Below are positions 11,738 to 20,866 of a stretch of 64,000 nucleotides of DNA, in pieces. A program made the position numbers and the translations under genes. Within the stretch, counting starts at the first letter, position 1. The number at the start of each line of letters is the position of its first letter. Source of the stretch: Fratercula arctica (taxonomy: Eukaryota > Chordata > Aves > Charadriiformes > Alcidae); the NCBI GenBank assembly GCA_947846985.1, contig CANTUZ010000002.1:127496889-127560888 (forward strand), in the 5' to 3' direction. The notes beneath the pieces are model-generated. The model was not told the DNA's origin. It did not search any database and saw nothing but the letters and a program-made list of their open reading frames with translations.

Positions 11738-12170
11738 AAGTGCAGGAGCATCCGTGTTGTGCAGTTGACTGAGAAGTGTGTGATTTTGCAAAAACCCGTT
11801 TTTGATCTTTATGAAGTGTTAAGAGCAGCTCGCAGCCAGGAGAGCGGGAGGACGCAGCCGCCAGGGTTAGATTCAAGAATACTCCACAGCACTGGAGTAG
11901 GTGCTACCTGTGGATTTGGTGCAAGTTTACTACAAAAAGTGCTTCACGTTGTTATGAATAACTGAGGCAGCTCATTAGTTTGGAAACGCCACCCTTCATT
12001 TTGCTGTGACCGGCGCTGGTGACGGTCCCGACACAAGGGCGTGCAGACAGGCGAGAGGTGGCACAAGGGCACCCCACCATGGTACAAAGTCCTTGAGACC
12101 CTCATTTTTTCGGGCTGGTGACCCAGCGGCACTGGGAGTCGTAGCCAGAATGCTTTCTGGAGGATATATA
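11738..12170. other. Intergenic DNA between two CR1 copies
   Basis: About 430 bp lie between the CR1 copies at 10998 and 12171 within the tRNA cluster. No gene, RNA or repeat is recognised. Confidence 0.5.
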
Positions 12171-12425
12171 GAGTCATAGAATCATAGAATTGCCGAGGTT
12201 GGAAGGGACCTTTCAGATCAACGAGTCCAACCATCAACCTAACTCTGACAAAAACCATCGCTAAACCATCTCTCTAAGCACCATGTCTGCCTGGCTTTTA
12301 AATCCCTCCAGGGATGGTGCCTTAACTCCTTCCCTGAGCAGCCTGTTCCAGTGCTTAATAACCCTTGCAGTGCAGAAAATTTTTCCTAATATCCATCCTG
12401 AGGTGTTAAAGGAAGAGGAAAAAAG
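12171..12425 (-). mobile_element. CR1 LINE 3' fragment, reverse orientation
   Basis: It starts with TCATAGAATCATAGAATT (reverse complement of the terminal repeat), then GGTTGGAAGGGACCTTTCAGA and AGTCCAACCATCAACCTAAC. It continues through CAGCCTGTTCCAGTGC to about 12425. It is close in sequence to the copy at 7376. The ends are approximate. Confidence 0.92.
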
Positions 12426-12587
12426 GGGCATACAGCTCTGCAAGTTTCTACATAGGAGTGATGGGGTTCGGGTGCCCACTCCATGATGCCCACCGTGGTG
12501 GGGGGGAGAGAGGGACCAGCCTGGTCTGGAAAACCCTCTGGCCCGGCGAGCGAAAAAGCGGCCGCGGTGAGGCTGAACGGCGGCGCC

Positions 12588-12592
12588 AAAAA
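12588..12592 (-). terminator. RNA polymerase III terminator of tRNA-Arg copy 2
   Basis: A run of five T on the minus strand lies five bases beyond the tRNA 3' end. It is shorter than in copies 1 and 3 but sufficient for vertebrate pol III. Confidence 0.8.
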
Positions 12593-12597
12593 GCACC

Positions 12598-12670
12598 CGA
12601 GCCAGGCAGGAGTCGAACCTACAATCTTCTGATCCGTAGTCAGACGCGTTATCCATTGCGCCACTGGCCC
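12598..12670 (-). tRNA. tRNA-Arg (ACG), copy 2
   Basis: The minus strand is identical over all 73 nt to tRNA-Arg copy 1 (ACG anticodon, no intron, intact A and B boxes, G discriminator). It is head-to-head with tRNA-Tyr at 12823 across 152 bp. The pair has the reverse order of the 10.3-kb pair, so the unit is an inverted duplicate. The surrounding DNA is G+C- and CpG-rich, unlike the rest of the intergenic region. Confidence 0.97.
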
Positions 12671-12822
12671 CGCGCGCGGCCTAGCTCCGCGGCGCCGCCC
12701 GCTCACCCAATCCCTCTCCGCCGCCGGCGCATGCGCTGTTCGCCCTTCCCTCGTACTGCGCATGCTCAGAACGCTTGGGCGGGACCATCTGTGGCCGTCG
12801 CGGGGGGGTTGGTATATAGCTC
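12671..12822. promoter_or_regulatory. Divergent spacer of the second Tyr/Arg pair with NRF1-like sites
   Basis: The 152-bp CpG-rich spacer has the palindrome GCGCATGCGC at 12727-12736 and a related TGCGCATGC at 12757-12765. TATATA at 12813-12818 lies just upstream of tRNA-Tyr. The same palindrome occurs in the first pair's spacer, but the rest of the two spacers is poorly alike, so the motif has been kept while its surroundings diverged. Function is inferred. Confidence 0.5.
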
Positions 12823-12913
12823 CCTTCGATAGCTCAGCTGGTAGAGCGGAGGACTGTAGAGGCGCCGCCCCACGGGAATCCTTAGGTCGCTGGTTCGATT
12901 CCGGCTCGAAGGA
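12823..12913 (+). tRNA. tRNA-Tyr (GTA), with intron, copy 2
   Basis: This 91-nt gene is identical to copy 1, including the 18-nt intron at 12860-12877. Acceptor, D, anticodon (GTA) and T arms are intact; the B box is GGTTCGATTCC and the discriminator is A. It is transcribed away from tRNA-Arg copy 2. A TATATA element lies 5-10 bp upstream of the mature 5' end. The identity of exons and intron in both copies suggests recent duplication or gene conversion. Confidence 0.97.
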
Positions 12914-12922
12914 GATGCTCGG

Positions 12923-12928
12923 TTTTTT
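12923..12928 (+). terminator. RNA polymerase III terminator of tRNA-Tyr copy 2
   Basis: A run of six T lies ten bases after the tRNA 3' end. A longer T tract follows at about 12937-12948 as a backup. Confidence 0.85.
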
Positions 12929-13335
12929 GGTTTGTCTTTTTTTTTTTCATTTTCGGGGAATTTTGGGTTTTTTTCGGCCTTGCCGGGACGCGACCGGCGC
13001 TCCCCACCCTCCGCCTCTCTCCCGGCCTGCCCGTATGGCGGGTGGCGGAGGGTGGAGCGCAGCGGCCGTGCCAGAGGCTCCCAGAGCCTAAATAACTGTG
13101 GTGAATAATAACTGATTTAATAATACAGTCTTATAATAATGTATATTCGGCATTCTCCTATGTGAAAGCCAAAAAAATTAGGCGTTTTTAGCTCAGTCTT
13201 GCCTAGTTTTATTAGGTCTTCTTTTCCGGGGTGAAAGACCTAGTTTTATTAGGGGTTTTTTTGGTTTTTTTTTTTGGCGCTGGACGGGCTCTCCTGGTCT
13301 TGCGTGTCGCTTTATGCGGTGACAATTAATCCTTA

Positions 13336-14426
13336 CAGTGTTGTCCTGGAGAAACTGGCTGCCCATGGCCTGGATGGGAGTGCCCGGGCCCAGAGAGTTG
13401 TGGTGAAGGGAGTTAAATCCAGTTGGCGGCCCGTCACAAGTGGTGCTCCCCAGGGCTCGGTATTGGGGCCAGTTCTCTTTCATATCTTTATCAACGATCT
13501 GGATGAGGGGATTGAGAGCACCCTCAGTAAGCTTGCAGGCAACACCAAGTTGGGCAGGAGTGTTGATCTGCTTGAGGACAAGAAGGCTCTACAGAGGAAT
13601 CTGGACAGGCTGGATCAATGGGCCGAGGCCGATGGTATGAGGTTCAACAAAGCCAAGTGCTGGGTCCTGCGCTTGGGTCACAACAACCCCATGCAGCCCT
13701 ACAGGCTTGGGGAAGAGTGTCTGGAAAGCTGCCTGGTGGAAAAGGACCTGGGAATGTTGGTCGACAGCCAGCTGAATCTGAGCCAGCAGTTGTGCCCAGG
13801 TGGCCAAGGAGGTCAACAGCATCCTGGCTTGTATCAGGAACAGTGTGGTGAGCAGCACTAGGGAAGTGATCCGTCCCCCTGTATTCGCCACTGGTGAGGC
13901 CCCGCCTCGAGTACTGTGTCCAGTTTTGGGCCCCTCACCACAAAAAAGACATTGAGATTCTGGAGTGTGTCCAGAGAAGGGCAATGAAGCTGGTGAGGGG
14001 TCTGGAGAATAAGTCTTATGAGGTGCGGCTGAGGGAGCTGGGATTGTTTAGCCTGGAGAAAAGGAGGCTGAGGCGAGACATTATTGCTCTCTACAGCTAT
14101 CTGAAAGGAGGTTGTAGAGGGGTGGGGGTCGGTCTCTTCTCTCAAGTAACAGGCGTTAGGACAAGAGGAAACAGCCTCAAGTTGCACCGGGGGAGGTCTA
14201 GACTGGATATTAGGAAAAATTTCTTCACTGAAAGGGTTATCAAGCATTGGAACAGGCTGCCCAGGGAAGTGGTTGAGGCACCATCCCTGCAGGTATTTAA
14301 AAAACGGGTAGACATAGTGCTTAGAGATACAGTTTAGTGATGGGTTTTGTCAGAGTTAGGTTGATGGTTGGACTATATGATCTGCAAGTTCCCTTCCAAC
14401 CTAGGTGATTCTATGATTCTATGATT
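13336..14426 (+). mobile_element. CR1 LINE, 5'-truncated, C-terminal half of reverse transcriptase plus 3' tail
   Basis: The open frame from about 13340 carries clear CR1 reverse transcriptase segments: [49 protein letters not shown] and [15 protein letters not shown] second frame from 13894 carries [38 protein letters not shown] and [20 protein letters not shown]. The catalytic FADD motif reads LAGN here, so the enzyme would be inactive even without the frameshift near 13800-13890. The 3' end is the CR1 repeat GATTCTATGATTCTATGATT. This is the longest CR1 copy of this subfamily in the window. Confidence 0.95.
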
Positions 14427-15049
14427 TTGCTTTATATGATGCCAGATAATCCTTATGGATGAGGGCTCCGAGCATCCTGGCTGATGGGAGTGGGTAAAAG
14501 TGCTCCACAGTCACTCGACTTGAGGTGACGGACGTGATGTTTGGTCCTGACTCTTGGTTGTGCCATAAAGGGGTGCACGGAATGATGTGGGGTGATGTGG
14601 GAGAAGGTGGAGCAGTGGGAGAGGGCATAGGGGGCCTTTATAGAGAAGGGATTTAATGCAGATGGGCACGGGCTTGCTTAGCATGCTGTAAATAACAGGG
14701 CCAGTTCTCTTACTCTGCTTTTATTTCCCATTTTCCATTCTGTTGATTTGCTATCCTCTCTCCTTTTCCCTTGGAGTCTTTTTTTCCATTACAGGTGCTA
14801 TGTGGTGTGCAGAAAAACATGCTTGGCAACAACTCCTGGCTTGGAGAGGATAAACGCGTCTGAAGGCAGCCACATCTGTCTGCGTAGCAGGGGAAGGATG
14901 GAAGTTTTCTCCTTCAAAAGAAACCAGAATGAGTCTTCTCTGCGTGAGAGTGTTTCTCTGGGGTAGATTTCGGATATGAGAGTAAGAAAGACCCACTATC
15001 TGTGGGAATATAGTACAAGCAAGATTATCAGCAGGGAAACAGATTTATG
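14427..15049. other. Intergenic DNA between CR1 and a tRNA-Arg relic
   Basis: No gene is recognised. A short piece GGATAAACGCGTCTGA at 14848-14863 resembles the D-arm to anticodon-stem part of tRNA-Arg but stands alone. Confidence 0.45.
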
Positions 15050-15121
15050 AAGCTCAGCAGGAGTCAGACCTGCAAGCTTCTGCTCTGCAGTTACACGCTT
15101 TATGCATTATGTCCCTGGCCC
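15050..15121 (-). pseudogene. tRNA-Arg (ACG) relic
   Basis: Positions 15058-15121 align without gaps to the last 64 bases (plus-strand reading) of the intact tRNA-Arg at 12598, with 49 of 64 bases identical by hand count. Matching blocks include CAGGAGTC, CTTCTG and CCTGGCCC. Many changes are transitions, several at former CpGs. The anticodon position is altered and the acceptor pairing is broken. No T run follows in the minus direction. It is an old, dead copy. Confidence 0.85.
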
Positions 15122-15495
15122 CGGCTACCCCTCTATTAATTAGTACATCTCTGTGCGTGCCTATGGAGACACAAACCCACCCCACCAACATTTTCTCCTT
15201 TCTCCTCCAGCGCGGTGCAGTGCATCCCTCCTGGGAACTATCTGTGGAGAAATCCAGGCATGAAAAGCCTGCCCGGCGGGGAGCAGGGACAGCTCGGTGA
15301 GCAGAAATTGAGGGAAGGCACCCATTTCCTTAGATGTCTGTAATCCACACGTTTGCATGCACTAGCAGTCAAATCTGAATCCACAGCCCAAAAGCACAGC
15401 CCTGTGCCACTACTCGGTGTGGGACAGGGCACAGGCTCCATCCAGAGCCACAAAATTGACTTTTTTCTTGGTTAAGATTCACCCCTTCGTATATG
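15122..15495. other. Intergenic DNA between a tRNA-Arg relic and a CR1 copy
   Basis: About 370 bp with no gene, RNA or repeat that I recognise. No tRNA-Tyr partner of the Arg relic could be found here. Confidence 0.45.
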
Positions 15496-15925
15496 ACAGA
15501 ATCACAGAATGGCAGGGGTTGGAAGGGACCTTTGGAGATCATCTAGTCCAACCCCCCTGCCAGAGCAGGGTCACCTAGAGCAGGCTGGACCCAGGTGGGT
15601 TTTGAATATTTCCAGAGAAGGAGACTCCAGCACCTCTCTGGGCAGCCTGTTCCAGTGCTCTGTCACCCTCAGAGTAAAGAAGTTTTTCCTTAGGTTGAGA
15701 TGGAATTTCCTGTGTTCCAGCTTGTGTCCATTGCCCCTTGTTCTGTCGCCAGGTACCACTGAGAAGAGCCTGACCCCATCTTCTTGACATCCGCCCTTTA
15801 GATATTTATAAGCACTGGTGAGATCCCCACTCAGTCTTCTTTTCTCTTCTCCAGGCTAAATAGACCCACGTCTCTCAACCTTTCCTCATAGGAGAGGTGC
15901 TCCAGGTGTTCCATATAAATGTATC
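15496..15925 (-). mobile_element. CR1 LINE 3' fragment, reverse orientation
   Basis: It starts with GACAGAATCACAGAATGGCA (reverse complement of the tail repeat), then GGGGTTGGAAGGGACCTTTGG and AGATCATCTAGTCCAACCCC. It runs through GGGCAGCCTGTTCCAGTGC to GAGGTGCTCCAGGTGTTCCA. It is closely similar to the fragments at 1 and 32861 (one subfamily). Confidence 0.94.
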
Positions 15926-17611
15926 TGCTCCTGCTTTTTGCAGAAGTTCGTGCAAACTCCTTCGTTCCTTTTCACTCATTCAGCAGCACCCATTGTTCTA
16001 AAGGATAGCTCACAAAATAAAAGCACACCCAGAGCTTCTGCTGGAGAAGGGACCATCTTCTTTCCATCTCCATGACATTTTTTTTCTCTCACACCCACCC
16101 AGAAAGCAGTGACATGCACATGTTTCTGTGCAACTGTGTATTACCCATAAGTGACAAGAAAGGTAGAGAAAAAAGGGGAAAAAAAAGATAAAAATACAAC
16201 AGAATGAAAGCCAGGAAAAATGCACCAAAAAAAAAAACCCCAAACCCCAGAAAATTTAGGTACCAGTCTCAGGCCTTGCTATATGCTAAGCAATGCTTCT
16301 GCCTCTTGAGCTGCAATCCTGTCACATTAGTGTGACTGCTTGGCTCAGCTTCCCACTCTTCTAGGACATGCTCATGTATTTAAATGTACTAAATGCTTTT
16401 TACTACAATACCAACCTATTCGGTGATTAGATGATAGCGTAGCTTGCGAAATACTTCATTTAGGAGCAAATTATTAGTGACCGGTCACCTGCAAGTGCTT
16501 AAGTATTTCCGTATCTGGTCTCCAGCAAGGTCCCATCATGAGCTGTGTGCTTGTATCCTATTTAATAATGTGTATCACTTAATAATGAAAGATGCTAGAG
16601 ATTATAAAAATCCCATTCGTAAGACATTTCACTCTGATACACTGGGTCCCCAGAACGAGGTGGGCAGGGAAACAGGTGCAGCAGGGGTTGTTAAATGGCC
16701 TGATGGGTACGGGGAAAGAGGGACACCTGCTCCAACGAAAAGAAATTCTCAGCTCCCTTGTTGTAAGAAAAGGTTTGTTTGCATTTCAACCAAAAGCCGT
16801 CTCCTCTCCTGGAGAAAGGGTAAATAGAGTGAATCTCAGGGGAGTTAGAGTGTGAGGATAAAAAATTTCAGACTGCCTGGAGGATTTTGAAGGAAAGATG
16901 GTGAAAATGTTCCCGCATGGCGAGGTGCTGGTGGACGGATGCAGTTTGAGATACGTGGCAGGTGCAGACAAGATGTCCTGCTGATCACGTAGGTAGAAAA
17001 ACATTGGAAATGAGAGAGCATCTTTCCCTGATTTTATTAGTATCTGAAACTTTATCTTGACTTAGGTACTCTTGTCAGTGTAATGAGTTTGAATGTTGTA
17101 AGCACACACTTCTATTTGTACCTGCTCTTCACCTGGCTTGAATTAAGTGGGATTTCAGGGTCACCAGATCTATCCAGTCATCACTCAGCTAACAGCAGCT
17201 CTCTCAACTGATGTCCTGGGCTCTTAGACAATTTTTATCTCTCCGGGACCTTCCCCAGAGTAGCCAAACCTGCCCTGTTTCAGCAGCAGGAGCTGGATGA
17301 ATGAGCATCCTCTGGGGTCAGCCAAGCTGGAGCATGACAGTCGAAAACTGGAAGATGCTGGGAGTAGACTTGGGTGCTGGAGGTTCCCAGCAGGGTCGGG
17401 AAAGATCCATATAATAAGAGTTTTTTAAAAAAAAAAATCTATTTGGAGTTGACCCAGCTAAAAACTCCCAAGGATGCCGAGCAGGATGTGTGGGTACCAA
17501 CTTAACGAATCCCTTCATGAGGAAATACGCTTCTGCAGCTTTCCAAATGTTTTGTTTGGTTGGGTTTTTTTCCCCCCACGTTTCCCACCATCCGTGGGTA
17601 GAGGAAACGCC
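15926..17611. other. Intergenic DNA, no gene seen
   Basis: Contains A-rich tracts near 16180-16240 and only short chance ORFs. No family similarity is recognised. Confidence 0.45.
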
Positions 17612-17618
17612 AAAAAAA
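17612..17618 (-). terminator. RNA polymerase III terminator of tRNA-Arg copy 3
   Basis: A run of seven T on the minus strand begins five bases beyond the tRNA 3' end. Confidence 0.88.
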
Positions 17619-17623
17619 CGCAT

Positions 17624-17696
17624 CGAGCCAGGCAGGAGTCGAACCTACAATCTTCTGATCCGTAGTCAGACGCGTTATCCATTGCGCCACTGGCCC
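17624..17696 (-). tRNA. tRNA-Arg (ACG), copy 3
   Basis: The minus strand is identical over 73 nt to copies 1 and 2: ACG anticodon, no intron, intact A and B boxes, G discriminator. Unlike them it has no tRNA-Tyr partner in the following 300 bp, and no GCGCATGCGC palindrome is seen upstream. Either its pair partner was lost or the copy was made alone. The downstream T7 supports activity. Confidence 0.96.
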
Positions 17697-20600
17697 CTAG
17701 CGGTAACTGTAGCCAGCGTCGGCAGTGTTGGGCGGCGACCCCCGTGGCCGGAAGGGAGCCCCCCGGGGGTCGGTCCCGACGCCCAACACCGCCAAAAGGC
17801 AAATGGTTCAGTGCAGGAGTAAAGAGTTTTGGGCCCCCAATACTTCTCCCATCCCTAATCGTTGCTGCGTTGTTGGGGTTTTGGGGGTTTTTGGGGGGGG
17901 GGGGGGGAACCAAAATTCTCCAGCAGCGGGTGGAGGCCGTGCAGTGGGAATCCCATTTTCCCACCAGCGTCCAGGCCCGAGCTCCGTATCTGGTGTTGCT
18001 CTGCCGCAAGGAAGGACTTTGCAAGCTGGGAACAAGTTGCATCGTGTCACCTGCTGTCATCTATGCCATAAGGAAAAGAAGAAAAACACAATATCATCCA
18101 GTTCCCAAATGCCAGGAGTTGTGTCATGCCCATGAACTCTGTTCCCCCAAACCCCAGCAGCCCCTGGAGCCAGCAGAGCCTGCCTGGTCCCGTGGTGTCT
18201 GGAGGAGGAATTCCAGCTGGTGGGAGGAGGAGGTGGGGTCTGCCTCAACTTCCACCATGCTGTAGCAGATCCTTGTAGCCTTCACCTGAAGTTTGGTCCT
18301 GCCTCCACAGAAGGACCCCAGAGCAGACAGGGCTGGGACAGGCTGCGTGGTGCAGCGCTGAGTTGAGCCATTCAGAGGGATAAGGGCAGCTCTGAAGATA
18401 CCAAGATAGCGTCAGCACCTTGTCTTCTGGGTAACCCCCCCTCCACTCTCACACTGATACCTCTCCCGTTACAACGTGTGTGACTCACGCCTGCAAGTTA
18501 GTTCCTGCCCTGAGCTCTGAGTTACTCTTGGTCCGTACCCCACATTTTCTTCCTGCAGCTCAGACAATTCTCTGTGGTCTGCCAAGACGGGCTTTGCCTT
18601 TGAATCCATACAAAACACCACGTTGGTGCTTCAGGAAGGAGACCAGTGCCCTGGTGGCTGTGGCATTGGTCACTTGATATGCTTCACAAAGGCCACAACA
18701 TCCCAGAACTTGTTTTCCAGTGTTTCCTTCTCGATCAGATGCAAAGTAAGTTTTGCTTTTCCAGGGAGAGCCAGAGAACACCTCACAGATCCATAACACT
18801 TTGGATTCAGTCTCAGGATTGCTTTTCTGAGCCCTTCGCTGACCTTATAGCAACCAAACGTGTTGGCCCATCACTGATAATAACCTGGGTGTCATTGAGC
18901 TGCTGGGTTCTTTCCGATGGTAGCCTTTGATTTCTCTTTGCTTTCTGGCCTGGCACTTGTCCATTCAGGCTTTCATCAACAGGTCTGTACCAGAGAGAGC
19001 CTGGCTACTGAAAACAAACCCTTCATATTTAGCCCTATTTCATTAGGCAAACAAAGAAAAACCAACCAGTTAGCCAGCATTGGACATTAGGGAGCATGAA
19101 AAAACATGAATAGCTCTTTTTTCCATTCCTTAGGAGCAGGATTCCTTGGGGATTCACGTAACCTGCTGCCAGGGAAAAGGCCGGGAGCTGTTGGAGACAG
19201 ACATTAATCACCGCAACCCTATCTGAACACGCATTGCTACTGCACCTCCCTCAGCAGCAGTGGGTTTGCCAGACTGCTGTGATAAGTGATGGCTTTTGGC
19301 CTGACTTGCTTGTGAGCAAGTCGTGGACCATCTTGTGGGGTACCAAAGGTATTACGTTCAGGATAACGAGGATGTTTAGAGTGAAGTTTGAAAGGAGGAT
19401 GAGCCAGTTGAGCAGCTCCTTGCTCCAAAGTAAAGAGGTCCCACTTCTCCTCCCTTCTTCTCCACTGCGCTCAGCTACACAACTTGCTTTGTCCTTGCTC
19501 TGGTGATCCGTGGTTGCTCCCGGCACCTGAAGCAACTTAATCCAGCAAAGAATTGGGTAATTTTCTTACGGTCAGTGAGGTGAATCAGCTCAGCTGGTGC
19601 AAATAAGGGGATGGGACCTTGCAGACAGGGCCAGCACGAGGAAGACGAGAGGCATGGGCTGCCTCATCCTGCTTGTCCAGAACAGCTCAGGTGCCTGCAG
19701 TTGCTTGTCAAACTGCAGCCCAAAGGAGTGTCATGCTGACATGACAAAGCAGAAGACACGGAGTGGGAGCAAGGTATGAGAAGTGGAGAAGGTATCCAGT
19801 AGGTGAGAAGTAGAGCCATTGTGTGCCTTCGCAGGGACCTCACTTTTGACCTGTTATTCCCATCCTCTCTTCGTTTTCCATCTTGCTCTCTTTATTTTTT
19901 GCAGGAGCTAGTAAGGTGGGTGGTGAAGACAAGGCCAAATTCCTCCTGATGGCCTCAGGGCAATGCAGAGGGATAAGCACTGAGGGGAGCAGCTCCTTCA
20001 TAAGCAGAGACTTGCAAATTGCTCCTCTTTTGCAGATGGGTTTTGGTGGTTTTTTTTCCCCCTGAATTAATCCCCCTGAAAAACCACAAAGTGAATGGGT
20101 CATCATGCCCAAATGGCTGATAGGCATATAACAACAGGAAGAATGTAATTCCAAACAGGATTTCAAGGCCGGGGGCGGGGCGGGGGTGTAGCTCCTTTTT
20201 CTATTTGGGCAGCTTGGACTTGCAGCTATTCCTCCAGTTGGCAGCCAGAGAAATCATCAACCGCATGCCCAGGCCAGGCAGGATAGAGGGATCCTACGTA
20301 TTTGCTCAGAGATCCCAGGGATGTTACCCCTGCTGCAACGACGTGATGAAGGAAGATGTTAGAAAAGGGTAGTTTCACAGATTTCCATGCTCTTCTAAGA
20401 ACTGCTCTGAGCACAGCGAGGTCACTCAGTTTTGGCTAACGATGCACGTACTGCATGCAAGAACAGCTGTTGGTTGGCACGCTGCCATTTAGAAAGCAGG
20501 TCCCAGTGAGACGGGCCCCGCTCGAACCCAGGACAGGGCTGCAGACAAGAATAATGCTTTGAGGTGAAACCTTGGTCAAACAGGGAACCATCCTCATGCC

Positions 20601-20773
20601 TGGAGGAAGCTGGAGCCAGAGCTGGGAAATCAGGCTAGCAGTCCGGGGAGGGGATGAATACATCCAGAAAGAGCTGGAAACAAGAAGGGGTGATACAAAG
20701 GGGTGGGCAGGTAGGGAAGGACAGGTGTGCCTGACAGTATGCCGAGCTTACCTTTGGTGGCTGCTCCTAACTT
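17697..20773. other. Intergenic DNA; G-rich tract, no gene recognised
   Basis: The first 400 bp are G+C-rich and keep several frames open, but they show no family resemblance. A G4-type run is at 17874-17907. The rest is ordinary intergenic sequence. A B-box-like TCGAACC occurs at 20522-20528 without a full tRNA around it. Confidence 0.45.
17874..17907 (+). repeat. G-run cluster with quadruplex potential
   Basis: GGGG, GGGGG and an uninterrupted 15-base G run are separated by TTTT and TTTTT. This fits the sequence pattern of intramolecular G-quadruplexes and is also a site of likely length polymorphism or sequencing error. Confidence 0.75.
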
Positions 20774-20866
20774 CTTTTGGTAGCTCTCCTAGCAGTGAGG
20801 CAGGCTACAAACATACGTAGCTTTTTTACAAACATGAAGTTGCTGGTTCAGTTCTGGCTGATGAAG
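20774..20866 (+). pseudogene. tRNA-Tyr (GTA) relic with intron remnant
   Basis: The 3' half retains GTTGCTGGTTCAGTTCTGGCT, which lines up with the T arm of the intact gene (GTCGCTGGTTCGATTCCGGCT) and differs by transitions. The 5' half (from CTTTTGGTAGCTC) aligns with the acceptor and A box at about 22 of 37 bases. The span of 93 nt equals the intact gene length of 91. Anticodon and acceptor pairing are lost. It is an older relic than the one at 24153. Confidence 0.72.

Noticed and set aside
13274..13861. 195-codon frame as a host gene
   Set aside because: It is the CR1 reverse transcriptase, truncated and catalytically dead.
14848..14863. GGATAAACGCGTCTGA as a tRNA-Arg fragment
   Set aside because: Sixteen bases with one insertion, no flanking tRNA similarity; cannot be separated from chance.
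17515..18060. 181-codon minus-strand frame overlapping tRNA-Arg copy 3
   Set aside because: Overlaps an intact tRNA gene and a G15 run; composition effect.
18466..18530. Weak tRNA-Arg-like stretch (ACAACGTGTGTGACTCACG ... GTTCCTGCC)
   Set aside because: Needs several gaps to align; not supported.
20505..20545. B-box-like GGTTCGAGC on the minus strand
   Set aside because: No A box or pairing stems at the right distance.
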